In this document: positions 30,909-39,530 of the stretch, piece by piece
How the letters are laid out: the number at the start of each line of letters is the position of its first letter
How positions within the stretch are numbered: position 1 is the stretch's first letter
Source of the DNA: Montanilutibacter psychrotolerans
GTDB taxonomy: Bacteria; Pseudomonadota; Gammaproteobacteria; Xanthomonadales; Xanthomonadaceae
Assembly: GCF_003719825.1 (NCBI RefSeq)
Contig: NZ_RIBS01000002.1
Coordinates: 558,001 to 622,000, forward strand
Length of the DNA stretch: 64,000 bases
Direction: 5' to 3'
Program-made: the position numbers and the translations under genes
The notes under the pieces: model-generated
Told to the model about the DNA's origin: nothing
Database searches by the model: none
What the model saw: only the letters and a program-made list of their open reading frames with translations

Positions 30909-31541
30909 CTACGGTCGCGTGCCCACGATCACCAGTTCGGAGCTTCCGTCCGGCAGTTGCCGCACCACGGTTTCTGCCCTGGCCATCGAGGTCGCCGTCG
31001 ACAACGCGTACGACGACATCCAGCCTTCTATGTCGTCGCCCGGCTTGAACCGCGCCAGGACCCGGCACTGCCGCGACCGGCATTGCGTATCGACCGCGGT
31101 GGGCGTGATGCCGGTGGCGATCAGTGCATCGGACCTGGCCGCTGCCTGCAACGCGTTCTCCGCCTGCATCGCCCAGGAGGCGTCGAGCGGTTCGCGACGA
31201 AACGCGGCGTCCAGCTGGGCAGCGCGCACTGCCTGCATCCGCGCCATTTCCTGTGGGGAGACAGTCTGCTCGCCCATTCGCAAGCCACCGCCGGGCCGCG
31301 TCGCCGAGCTGGTCGGCGACGGACCACCCGGCAGCGGATCGCTGCGCGCCACGCCGTGTGCGCTGTTGGTCGCCGTGCCGCCGGTGCCCGTCTGGTGTTG
31401 TTCCAGCACTTGGATACGGGCCTCGAGGGCGGCGATATCGGCCGATGACGGGGACGCAGCCATCATGCTGCGAACCCCGTAACCGGCCAGCGCGGCTGCC
31501 GCGATGGCGGTCAGCAACACGGGGGTGTTTCGTGCGCTCAT
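30909..31541 (-). CDS. Membrane-anchored protein of unknown function
   Basis: A 210-residue protein I do not recognise. Residues about 6-25 form one membrane anchor (PVLLTAIAAAALAGYGV), followed by a short coiled coil (ADIAALEARIQVLEQHQ), a Gly/Ser/Pro linker and a compact C-terminal domain. In that domain a pair of cysteines in DTQCRSRQCRVLARF (about residues 158-172) may form a disulfide, suggesting the domain is periplasmic. The ATG at 31539-31541 is chosen; an in-frame ATG at 31602-31604 would put charged residues before the anchor. It is transcribed in the same direction as the next unknown gene upstream. Confidence 0.6.
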   Translation of the reverse strand: MSARNTPVLLTAIAAAALAGYGVRSMMAASPSSADIAALEARIQVLEQHQTGTGGTATNSAHGVARSDPLPGGPSPTSSATRPGGGLRMGEQTVSPQEMARMQAVRAAQLDAAFRREPLDASWAMQAENALQAAARSDALIATGITPTAVDTQCRSRQCRVLARFKPGDDIEGWMSSYALSTATSMARAETVVRQLPDGSSELVIVGTRP

Positions 31542-31600
31542 GCTGGCGTCATCGCCCCGTGGGAGGCAAGTCGACGGTGCAGGGGCGGCACGGGTGACGC

Positions 31601-32116
31601 TCACTCACCGACGTTCTCGTTGTGGCGTTCGGCGACTTCATGGATGGTCACGGAGGGTTCCAGCGTGCAGGTCACGTTGGCGACTCGCTTGTTGGCCGGG
31701 AAATCGGTCGGCGGAACCCAGGAGAGGAAGTTGTACCCGCCTGGTCCGAGCGTCATCGTCTTGGTGCTGTAGGTGAAGCCGTAGAACTGCGTGCCGGCCG
31801 CGGCGGTGCAGGTGACATCGTGATTGCGCGGTGCGTTGTTCTTGAAGTACACGAATATCTGCGTCATGCCGAGACCGTAGTCATCGCCAGCCAATGAACA
31901 GGCGATCTGCACGTTGGTGGCGCCGGTGTTGCGGATGCCGGTGGCGTAGCGGCGCAGTCCGGCTTCGTCGGCGGGGTTCACGGCGCCGCACAGGCCGCCA
32001 GCGTTCTGCATCGGAGTGCGGAGCCGATCGAGCGCGGTCGCATCGACGCTCATCCCCAGCAGCACCACCAGGCCGGCGATGCTGGTCAACAGGTTGTTCC
32101 GGGCATTTCCGTTCAT
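31601..32116 (-). CDS. Secreted protein of unknown function
   Basis: A 171-residue exported protein. A signal peptide (NNLLTSIAGLVVLLGMSVDATA) is followed by a mature domain with four cysteines (GLCGAVNP, IACSLAGD, VTCTAAAG, NVTCTLEP) that could form two disulfides, and an aromatic-rich beta pattern (FYGFTYSTKTMTLGPGGYNFLSWVPP). I recognise no catalytic motif. GGAG lies 8-9 bases before the ATG at 32114-32116. It is likely a periplasmic or extracellular beta-sandwich protein. It is adjacent to another unknown gene on the same strand, 59 bp downstream. Confidence 0.65.
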   Translation of the reverse strand: MNGNARNNLLTSIAGLVVLLGMSVDATALDRLRTPMQNAGGLCGAVNPADEAGLRRYATGIRNTGATNVQIACSLAGDDYGLGMTQIFVYFKNNAPRNHDVTCTAAAGTQFYGFTYSTKTMTLGPGGYNFLSWVPPTDFPANKRVANVTCTLEPSVTIHEVAERHNENVGE

Positions 32117-32401
32117 TGCGATTTCTCCATGTGTCCCCGCATGGGAGTTGGAGGTTGGCGCCACCCTGCGGGGAATGGTTGCGGGCAGGCACCCCCGGAT
32201 CAACGGCGCATGAGTGGCAAAAAGGCCAACCGCCCACGCGATGCGCGTCTGTCCTGCATCGCACGTTTTTGCCGTCGAGCCGTCCCGCTGCCGCAGTTGG
32301 CCGCGCATTGCCCTCGTGTGCGCAACCAGGGCGATGCGATGGAATCGTCGGGCTGCCAACCCCGTCGCGCCATTTGCGACGGCAACCGGCACAATGGCCT
32401 C

Positions 32402-33310
32402 ATGCCCGACCGTGATGCCAACCCGTTGATCGTCGCGATCTCCTCGCGAACCCTGTTCGACATGGAAGAAAGCCACGCGCTGTTCGAGCGCGAGGGCATC
32501 GATGCCTATGCGCAATTCCAGCGCAGCCGCGAGGACGAACTGCTCGCCCCGGGCGTCGCATTCCCCCTGGTGCGCAAGCTGCTTGGGCTCAACGAGGGCG
32601 CACCGCCCGACGCGCCGCGCGTCGAGGTGATCCTGATCTCGCGCAACTCGGCCGACACCGGCCTGCGGATCTTCAACTCGATCGCCCACCATGGGCTGTC
32701 GATCAAGCGGGCGGCGTTCAGCAATGGCGCACCGCCGTTTCCCTACATCCGGCCGTTCGGTGCGGACCTGTTCCTGTCCACGCATGCCGAAGACGTCCGC
32801 AACGCGCTGGCCGCCGGCGTGGCGGCGGCGACGCTCCTGCCGGCACGCGCCGCACTACAGCGCCACGACCAGCTGCGAATCGCGTTCGACGGAGACGCGG
32901 TGATCTTCGACGACGAGGGCGAGCGGGTATCGCGCGAGGGCGGGCTGGCGGCGTTTGCCGCGCACGAACGCGAGCACGCGGGAGAGCCGCTGTCGGGCGG
33001 ACCGTTCCGCGGCTTCCTCGACGCATTGCATCGCCTGCAGGAGGCGTTTCCGGGCGGCCAGGACGCACCCATCCGGACGGCGCTGGTCACCGCCCGTTCG
33101 GTGCCCGCGCACGAGCGGGTGATCCGGACGTTGCGCGAGTGGGGCATCCGCCTCGACGAAGCGCTGTTCCTGGGCGGACGGGCCAAGGGACCGTTCCTGG
33201 AAGCCTTCGGCGCCGACATCTTCTTCGACGACTCCGAGCACAACATCGCCTCGGCGCGGGATCACGTCGCGGCCGGCCACGTGCCGCACGGGGTCGCCAA
33301 CCGCGGTTGA
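32402..33310 (+). CDS. 5'-nucleotidase, NT5C1-like (PF06189 type)
   Basis: A 302-residue HAD-fold nucleotidase that hydrolyses nucleoside monophosphates. The N-terminal IAISSRTLFDMEESHALFEREG is the family opening. The phosphoaspartate motif is RIAFDGDAVIFDDEGER (about residues 158-174), TARSVPAHERV supplies the Thr/Ser motif, and FFDDSEHNI the acidic motif. Residues about 60-130 contain ISRNSADTGLRIFNSIAHHGLSI. I chose ATG 32402; the open frame upstream lacks family similarity. It has no signal peptide, so is cytosolic. It is divergent from the secreted protein gene, with 285 bp between the starts and no other gene seen there. Confidence 0.87.
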   Translation: MPDRDANPLIVAISSRTLFDMEESHALFEREGIDAYAQFQRSREDELLAPGVAFPLVRKLLGLNEGAPPDAPRVEVILISRNSADTGLRIFNSIAHHGLSIKRAAFSNGAPPFPYIRPFGADLFLSTHAEDVRNALAAGVAAATLLPARAALQRHDQLRIAFDGDAVIFDDEGERVSREGGLAAFAAHEREHAGEPLSGGPFRGFLDALHRLQEAFPGGQDAPIRTALVTARSVPAHERVIRTLREWGIRLDEALFLGGRAKGPFLEAFGADIFFDDSEHNIASARDHVAAGHVPHGVANRG

Positions 33311-33559
33311 GCGTGGCCTCGGCGCTCGTCCCCGGCGACGTAAGCGCCGCCGCCAGCAACGTACGCGACGCCGCCTCGGGCCTGCCGGCATCCGGGTGCG
33401 CACGGTGACCCGCAGCGCCTGCATCTGACGCTCGGCGGCCGACGGCGGGGCGGTCGACGGCCAATCCCGGGCGCATACTCGCAGACACTCACCCGGCCGT
33501 GTCGCATGCCTCGGCACGATGCTTGCAAGGAGTTCCTCCAAGAACCCAGGAGGTCGATC

Positions 33560-34162
33560 GTGTACAGCAGATTAGGGCGTGCTGTCCTGGCGGCGGTGTT
33601 GCTGGGCACCGCGGGAACGACGGCGGCAAGCGCCGCGTGCCGCTACGAAATCATCGCCCGCGAAGAGCTGTTTGCGCCCCGGCCGAGTCCGCATGCGGAC
33701 GAGGTGCGCATCTCGACCAGCGGCCAGGTCACCCGGCGGGAGTACCGCGGCTACCAGAACCGCCTGGCGGATCTGCACGAGCTTGGCGCGTTTCCGGATT
33801 CGATCTGCCGTGCCCTGCGTGCGTCGCGGTTCGACGCACTGCCCAGGGGCATCCATCCGGCGCTGTCGGGCGCGCGTCCCAACAGTTACCAGTTGACCCT
33901 GGTGCACGGGGGCTGGCGTCGTACCGTCGTGCTTGAGGCGCCGGGCTCGCGGCATCCGGGCCCGGAGAAGGCGCGGTTTCTGCAGGTCTGGAACGCGGTG
34001 ATGCGTGCCGCACAGGCCGCCGCGCCTGTCGTGGCGCAGGTGCCTGTGCCGGCGGTGCCGGTTGCAGCGGCGCCGGTGCCTAAGCTGCCGCCCCGGCGCA
34101 CGACGCGCATCCCGCCGCCGCCTCCGCCGACAACGACGCCGTCGCCGCCAGGCACGTGGTAA
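33560..34162 (+). CDS. Secreted protein with proline-rich tail, unknown function
   Basis: A 200-residue exported protein. The start is GTG at 33560 because AGGAGG lies six bases upstream; the ATG at 33506 in the same frame lacks one. The signal peptide ends near AASAA. The mature domain (about residues 26-145) has two cysteines (AACRYEI and DSICRAL), which may form a disulfide, and a pattern found in hypothetical secreted proteins of xanthomonads. The last 55 residues are Ala/Pro/Val repeats followed by PPRRTTRIPPPPPP, probably a disordered wall-spanning or protein-binding tail. I know no function for it. Confidence 0.65.
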   Translation: MYSRLGRAVLAAVLLGTAGTTAASAACRYEIIAREELFAPRPSPHADEVRISTSGQVTRREYRGYQNRLADLHELGAFPDSICRALRASRFDALPRGIHPALSGARPNSYQLTLVHGGWRRTVVLEAPGSRHPGPEKARFLQVWNAVMRAAQAAAPVVAQVPVPAVPVAAAPVPKLPPRRTTRIPPPPPPTTTPSPPGTW

Positions 34163-34239
34163 TCGCGATGGTCGATGGCCGTTGAACCGGTAGGGGTACG
34201 TCACCACATCACCGACTTCCTCCGATGGAAGCTGAAGTG

Positions 34240-34938
34240 ATGATCGACCTGCACTACTGGGGCACGCCGAATGGACTCAAGATCCGTCTGTTCCTCGAGG
34301 AGGCCGGGCTGGATTACCGCATCAGGCCGGTGAACATCGGCAAGGGTGAGCAATTCGCGCCCGAGTTCCTCGCGATTTCACCCAACAACAAGATTCCCGC
34401 GATCGTCGACCACGCGCCTGCCGATGGCGGCGCGCCGTTGGCGGTGTTCGAGTCCGGCGCCATCCTGCTGTACCTGGCGGACAAGTCCGGGCGCCTGCTG
34501 CCGGCCGCTCCGCGTGATCGCGCGCAGGCACTGCAGTGGTTGTTCTGGCAGGTGGGCGGGCTCGGCCCGATGGCGGGGCAGGCCGGTCATTTCCGTGTCT
34601 ATGCGCCCGAACCGGTGCCGTACGGCATCGATCGGTACACCCGCGAGACCGCGCGCCTGTATGGCGTGATCGACCGGCGCCTGGCCGATGTCGAATACCT
34701 CGCCGGCGAGTACTCGATCGCCGACATCGCCACCTACCCGTGGATCGTGCCGCACGAGGCGCACGGTCAGGATCTTGCCGATTTCCCCAACCTGCGTCGC
34801 TGGTACGACGCGATCGCGACGCGCCCGGCAACCCTGCGTGCCTATGACGGCATCCGCAACACCTATGCGCCTACCCAGGCGCTGAGCGAGGAAGAGCGGC
34901 AGATCCTGTTCAGCCAGGGTGCCGCCGTGGTGCCCTGA
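34240..34938 (+). CDS. yfcG: YfcG-type glutathione S-transferase
   Basis: A 232-residue nu-class GST-like disulfide reductase. It follows E. coli YfcG closely: PNGLKIRLFLEEAGLDYRI (residues 11-29), SPNNKIPAIVDHAPADGG and LFESGAILLYLA-type segments in the thioredoxin-fold domain, then LQWLFWQVGGLGPMAGQ and YSIADIATYPW in the helical domain. Such proteins have low transferase but good disulfide-bond reductase activity with glutathione. I chose the ATG at 34240 (GGAAG eight bases upstream) over one 15 bases earlier. It is the last gene before a convergent DUF2939 gene, ten bases away. Confidence 0.88.
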   Translation: MIDLHYWGTPNGLKIRLFLEEAGLDYRIRPVNIGKGEQFAPEFLAISPNNKIPAIVDHAPADGGAPLAVFESGAILLYLADKSGRLLPAAPRDRAQALQWLFWQVGGLGPMAGQAGHFRVYAPEPVPYGIDRYTRETARLYGVIDRRLADVEYLAGEYSIADIATYPWIVPHEAHGQDLADFPNLRRWYDAIATRPATLRAYDGIRNTYAPTQALSEEERQILFSQGAAVVP

Positions 34939-34948
34939 GCGAGGTCGA

Positions 34949-35491
34949 TCAGTCCTGCAGCGGCAGGCGGATGTCGCTCAGCTTCCACGTCAGTCCGTCG
35001 CGCGTGAACACGACCACCACCGGGCGGCCGTCGCCATCGACAACGGTGGCGGTGAAGCGCGAGGTGGATTCGAAGCCGTACGTCGCCCCCTTGAGCGGGT
35101 CGCGCGGTGGCGCCGGGGTTGCGGTGCTGTCGCTGTCGCGGCGGCCGCTCACGCGGTCGATGAAGTTGCGGCCTTCGAGCAGGGCGCCAATGCCGGCGGG
35201 CGTGGCCATGGCGTCGATGCCAACTCCGGCCATGCTGCTGGCCACGCCCATCGCGATGGCACCCAGCGGGTGGGATTGCAGGTCGGCACCGGCCTGGCGC
35301 GCGATGTAATCCTCGGCTTGCGCGCGCAGGTTGCCGCGCAAGGCCGGGAAATCGACGTGGCGCGCCAGCGCGGCGGTGTCCTGCGCCTTGACCGCCTCGC
35401 GGATCGCATGGACGGTCAAGAACGGACCGGCAGCGACATAGCCCGCCAGCGCCAACACGATGACCACAACCAGGGCGAGCAGCTTCTTCAT
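34949..35491 (-). CDS. DUF2939 family protein
   Basis: A 180-residue protein with one N-terminal membrane anchor (LLALVVVIVLALAGYVAAGP) and a periplasmic-side domain typical of DUF2939: GPFLTVHAIREAVKAQDTAALARHVDFPALRGNLRAQ (residues 22-58). The C-terminal half has TFES-type strands and DGLTWKLSDIRLPL, the usual ending. Family function is unknown. It converges with the GST gene with ten bases between the stops. The ATG at 35489-35491 is preceded by a reasonable AGGA-like sequence. Confidence 0.8.
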   Translation of the reverse strand: MKKLLALVVVIVLALAGYVAAGPFLTVHAIREAVKAQDTAALARHVDFPALRGNLRAQAEDYIARQAGADLQSHPLGAIAMGVASSMAGVGIDAMATPAGIGALLEGRNFIDRVSGRRDSDSTATPAPPRDPLKGATYGFESTSRFTATVVDGDGRPVVVVFTRDGLTWKLSDIRLPLQD

Positions 35492-35644
35492 CGGACGCGT
35501 TCCGTGATCGGGAGCGACAGCTTAGCCTTTGGACCGAGGGAGGCCGCTATCGACGGCCGTGCGGCGTCCCGCGCGGTGCCGGCGCAAACGGAACGCGTCC
35601 GCGCCGGCAGCGCCCCCAACCTCATATGCCGCCACCGTGTCGCG

Positions 35645-36643
35645 TCAGAACCGCAGTCCGCGAGCCCGCACTTCCAGCGGCGCGATCCGCGTCTGGTCGT
35701 GCAGTTCCAGCTGGCGTACCTCGAACGGCGCGCCGTAGCCGGTGGGCAGATGCTTGCGATCGAACGACAGCACCAACGTGTGGGTGCCCGGCTGCATCCA
35801 GGTAGCGCTGTGGCCTTGGGCCACCGGCCTCAGAACGTGGTCCGGACCGGTCGCATACAGCGTGCCGCGCGCTTCGTAGCGACCCGGCGACCCGGCCTGC
35901 ACCGGCAACGCGATACGCAACGCCGCGGCATTGACCGACTGGACGCCGCTGAAGCGCGCCGTCGGCTGGGCGACGGCAAACGCGGTGCGGGCGTCGCGCT
36001 GCACGCCGTCGCCGGTGGCGAACACCTGCAGCTCCCACAGCCCCGGCGTGGTGCCATTGCTGGACGGCATGCGCGCGCTCGCTCGAATGCTGCCATCGCG
36101 GCCGCGCACGACCGTTGCCGTTTGCGAGCTGCCATCGGGTGCGACCAGCAGCGCCTCGGCCTTCATCGGGACGGCGCGGCCGTCGTGGCTCAAGTCCACG
36201 GTGACGCTGACGGTGTTGCCCGCGACGGCATGATTGCGATCCGCGCGCGCACGCAGCACCACGTTGCTGTCGGGTTCGAACACGTGCATCACGTAGCGTC
36301 CGTTCGCGGCCGCGGCGGTGAGCCGGTAGCGGCCGGGACCGTTGCCTGGCGCCACGCGCGCCATTGCGGTGCCGGGTGCCACGTCCATGCCGGCCGCCTG
36401 CAACTGCACGTCGCTGGCGGTGGCTTGCAGGGCCACGGGCTTGCCGTTGGCATGCAGTTTGAGCTCACGGCTGGTCAACGCGGCAGCGCCGCGCGCGGGG
36501 CTCAGACGGATCAGCGCACCCGGAGACGACAGGCCGATGTCGACGCCGGCACGCAGCTGCGCGGCATCGACCGTCTGCCAGAACTCGCGGCTTTGCGCGA
36601 GCAAGGGGGCAGGCGGGGCCAGCAGGCCAGCGGCACCGGGCAC
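35645..36643 (-). pseudogene. DUF4785-type exported protein, probably 5'-truncated
   Basis: A 332-codon frame whose sequence (AQSREFWQTVDAAQLRAGVDIGLSSPGALIRLSPARG, then repeated immunoglobulin-like segments) resembles xanthomonad DUF4785 proteins. Those normally start with a signal peptide and a further stretch of roughly 100 residues, both missing here. The only start is a GTG at 36643, no ribosome-binding site is obvious, and an in-frame TGA lies 14 codons upstream. The DNA just upstream belongs to the divergent metE promoter and riboswitch. I interpret it as a truncated gene, though use of the GTG start cannot be excluded. Confidence 0.55.
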
Positions 36644-36716
36644 GACGCACTGCGATGCCGAGGGCCGGTGCGGGAGTTCGCGTCAGCCGCCGGTGTTGGC
36701 GCGCATCAACCGTTGC

Positions 36717-36746
36717 TTGACGCATCGCGTCGCAAGCGCGTACCTT
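36717..36746 (+). promoter_or_regulatory. Candidate promoter of the metE leader
   Basis: TTGACG at 36717-36722 and TACCTT at 36741-36746 with an 18-base spacer. The start would fall around 36753, just before the riboswitch. The -10 box is poor, so confidence is moderate. Confidence 0.4.
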
Positions 36747-36764
36747 GCGCACCGTTGACGGTGT

Positions 36765-36957
36765 CCATCGCTTCATGCGGATGTTGCGATGGAATTAAAA
36801 GGGAAGCCGGTACGGCCTGACGGCCAATTCCGGCGCTGCCCCGCAGCGGTGTGTGGAAACGACCTTCGCCAATGGCACTGGCCTCTCGGGGCCGGGAAGC
36901 GGCGAACAGTAGGCGGGGCGTCCCGACGTCCCATGTCCACGAGCCCGAAGACCTGCC
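36765..36957 (+). ncRNA. Cobalamin riboswitch in the metE leader
   Basis: The conserved cobalamin-element blocks occur in order: AAAAGGGAAGCCGGT (36797-36811), GCTGCCCCGCAGCGGTG (36835-36851), GGAAACGAC, and the terminal B12 box ending GAAGACCTGCC (36947-36957). A short hairpin (AGGGA-GCAA-TCCCT, about 36964-36977) follows as part of the expression platform. Adenosylcobalamin binding is expected to switch off metE, the B12-independent enzyme, when B12 allows MetH to work. The metE start lies about 230 bp downstream; that leader contains another hairpin at 37074-37091 and no convincing gene. Confidence 0.9.
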
Positions 36958-37188
36958 TCGACCAGGGAGCAATCCCTGCCTGACCTGGAGCTTCCGAGGG
37001 GAAGTGGCCGGAGCCCGTGCGTGCTGCCCGTGCAGCGCATGCGTCCTCCTGTGCTTCCTCGACGTGGTTCCGGTTCGCCCGAGGGGGCGAAGGTCACTCG
37101 CGTGGTGAGGATTCGTCCGCGATGTCGCGGAGGTATCAACGCGCGGTTCCTTCGTTCCTCATTCATCACGAATCGAGGAAACGCAATC

Positions 37189-39480
37189 ATGTCCATCGTT
37201 GGAAATCTCGGCTTCCCGCGGATCGGTGCCCGGCGCGAGCTCAAGCGCGCACTGGAAGCCTTCTGGAGCGGAGAGGAAACGTCCGAACAACTTCAGTCCA
37301 CTGCGCGCGAGTTGCGCAGTCAGCACTGGCAGCTGCAACGCGCGGCCGGCGCGGATGTCGTGCCCAGCAACGACTTCTCGCTGTACGACCAGGTGCTCGA
37401 CACCGCGTTCGCCGTCGACGCCATTCCCGATCGCTATCGCGCACTGGCCGACGCCGATCCGCTGGCCGGCTACTTCGCGCTGGCACGCGGCGTGCAGAAC
37501 AACGGCTTCGACCTGCACGCGCTGGAAATGACCAAGTGGTTCGACACCAACTACCACTACCTGGTGCCCGAGCTGCAGCGCGACCAGGCGTTCCGCCTGC
37601 GTGACCACAAGCCCTTGCGTGAGTATCTGGAAGCGCGGGCCCTGGGCGTCGAGACGCGCCCGGTGCTGCTGGGACCGGTGAGCTTCCTGCTGCTGTCCAA
37701 GGCGGTCGATGGCAGCGACCGGTTGGCGCTGCTCGACCGGCTGCTGCCGGTCTATGCCGAACTGCTGGAAACGCTGAAGGTGGCCGGCGCGCAATGGGTG
37801 CAGATCGACGAGCCGTGCCTGGTGCTCGACCTGGACGACGACGACCACGCGGCCTACCGCAAGGCTTACGCCGCATTGGCGCAGGTCGCGCGGCCACAGG
37901 TGCTGCTGGCGAGCTACTTCGGGGCGTTGGGCGGCAACCTGGCCTTGGCCGCGGAGCTGCCGGTCGATGGCCTGCACGTCGACCTCGTGCGAGCGCCGGA
38001 CCAGCTCGACGACGTACTCGATGCACTGCCGGAAGGCCGGACGCTGTCGCTGGGCGTGGTCGACGGCCGCAACGTCTGGCGAGGCGATCTCGATCGTGCG
38101 TTGGCGCTGGCGACGCGCGCGGCGGAGCGACGCGGCAGCGGCTCGCTGCAGCTCGCGCCATCGTGCTCGCTGCTGCACGTACCGGTGGACGCCTCGACCG
38201 AGAAGGCGCTGCCGGGCAAGCTGCAGAGCTGGCTGGCGTTCGCGCGGCAGAAGATCGAGGAACTGCGCGTGCTTGCTGACGCGCTGGATGGCGCGCCGGA
38301 CGCACCGGCGGCACTCGATCAGGCACGCGCGCGACTGCAGACGCGTCGCCAGTCCGACAAGGTGCACCGGCCGCAGGTGGCCGCGCGTGTTGCCGCGATC
38401 GATGCCGCCACCGCGACACGGGCTTCGGCCTACCCGCAGCGCAGCGTGGTGCAGGCGCAACGCCTGAACCTGCCGGTGTTCCCGACGACCACGATCGGCT
38501 CGTTCCCGCAGACCCGTGACGTACGTGAAGCGCGCGCGCGCAACAAGGCCAGCAAGCTGTCACAGGCGGCCTACGACGACTTCCTCGCGGCCGAAACCAC
38601 CAAGTGCGTGCGTCTGCAGGAAGCGATCGGCATCGACGTGCTGGTGCACGGCGAGTTCGAACGCAACGACATGGTCGAGTACTTCGGCGAGCAGCTCGAC
38701 GGCTTCGCGTTCACGCGCAACGGCTGGGTGCAGAGCTACGGCTCGCGTTGCGTCAAGCCGCCGATCATCTTCGGCGACGTGCAGCGCCCGGCGCCGATGA
38801 CGGTGTATTGGTCGACCTATGCGCAGTCGCTGACGCACAAGCCGATGAAGGGCATGCTGACCGGCCCGGTGACGGTGCTGCAGTGGTCGTTCGTGCGCGA
38901 CGACCAGCCGCGCGCGCAGACCTGCCGGCAGATCGCGCTGGCGCTGCGCGACGAGGTGCTCGACCTGGAAGCGGCCGGCATCGGCGTGATCCAGATCGAC
39001 GAGCCGGCGCTGCGCGAAGGGCTGCCACTGCAGCGCAGCGACTGGCAGGCCTACCTCGACTGGGCGGTGGAGTGCTTCCGCATCGCGGCGGCGGGCGTTG
39101 CCGACGCCACCCAGATCCACACCCACATGTGCTACTCCGAGTTCAACGACATCATCGAATCGGTGGCGGCAATGGATGCCGACGTGATCTCGATCGAGAC
39201 GTCGCGATCGCGGATGGAGCTTCTGGATGCGTTCGTGAAGTTCCGCTATCCCAACCAGATCGGCCCCGGCGTGTACGACATCCACTCGCCGCGCGTACCC
39301 GACGCCAACGAGATGACCACCTTGCTGCACAAGGCGGTGGCCGTGCTCGATCCGGCGCAGGTGTGGGTCAATCCGGACTGCGGCCTGAAGACGCGCGGCT
39401 GGCCGGAGACGCAGGCGGCACTGGAAGCGATGGTCGAGGCAGCCCGCAGGCTGCGCGCGGCCAACGTCGAGGCGGCCTGA
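37189..39480 (+). CDS. metE: Cobalamin-independent methionine synthase
   Basis: A 763-residue enzyme that transfers the methyl group of 5-methyltetrahydropteroyl-triglutamate to homocysteine without B12. It starts [23 protein letters not shown], the MetE N-terminus. The C-terminal barrel has [18 protein letters not shown] and the zinc ligands in THMCYSEF (His-x-Cys) and NPDCGLKTR, with the catalytic EIE-type region between. GAGGAA lies nine bases before the ATG. The cobalamin riboswitch upstream and the split metH genes at 16-20 kb give the cell both routes to methionine. Confidence 0.96.
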   Translation: MSIVGNLGFPRIGARRELKRALEAFWSGEETSEQLQSTARELRSQHWQLQRAAGADVVPSNDFSLYDQVLDTAFAVDAIPDRYRALADADPLAGYFALARGVQNNGFDLHALEMTKWFDTNYHYLVPELQRDQAFRLRDHKPLREYLEARALGVETRPVLLGPVSFLLLSKAVDGSDRLALLDRLLPVYAELLETLKVAGAQWVQIDEPCLVLDLDDDDHAAYRKAYAALAQVARPQVLLASYFGALGGNLALAAELPVDGLHVDLVRAPDQLDDVLDALPEGRTLSLGVVDGRNVWRGDLDRALALATRAAERRGSGSLQLAPSCSLLHVPVDASTEKALPGKLQSWLAFARQKIEELRVLADALDGAPDAPAALDQARARLQTRRQSDKVHRPQVAARVAAIDAATATRASAYPQRSVVQAQRLNLPVFPTTTIGSFPQTRDVREARARNKASKLSQAAYDDFLAAETTKCVRLQEAIGIDVLVHGEFERNDMVEYFGEQLDGFAFTRNGWVQSYGSRCVKPPIIFGDVQRPAPMTVYWSTYAQSLTHKPMKGMLTGPVTVLQWSFVRDDQPRAQTCRQIALALRDEVLDLEAAGIGVIQIDEPALREGLPLQRSDWQAYLDWAVECFRIAAAGVADATQIHTHMCYSEFNDIIESVAAMDADVISIETSRSRMELLDAFVKFRYPNQIGPGVYDIHSPRVPDANEMTTLLHKAVAVLDPAQVWVNPDCGLKTRGWPETQAALEAMVEAARRLRAANVEAA

Positions 39481-39490
39481 TCGAAACGGA

Positions 39491-39521
39491 CGTCGCCGCC
39501 CCCATGCGGGCGGCGACGTTT
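39491..39521 (+). terminator. Intrinsic terminator after metE
   Basis: An 11-bp perfect stem CGTCGCCGCCC / GGGCGGCGACG with a six-base loop and TTT after it, eleven bases past the metE stop. It also lies just before the end of the convergent MFS gene and may serve both. Confidence 0.8.
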
Positions 39522-39530
39522 CCGGCGGTA

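Noticed and set aside
36997-37188. An earlier metE start at ATG-like codons in the leader (open frame from 37021)
   Set aside because: The extra residues have no MetE similarity and the ATG at 37189 gives the standard N-terminus with GAGGAA upstream.
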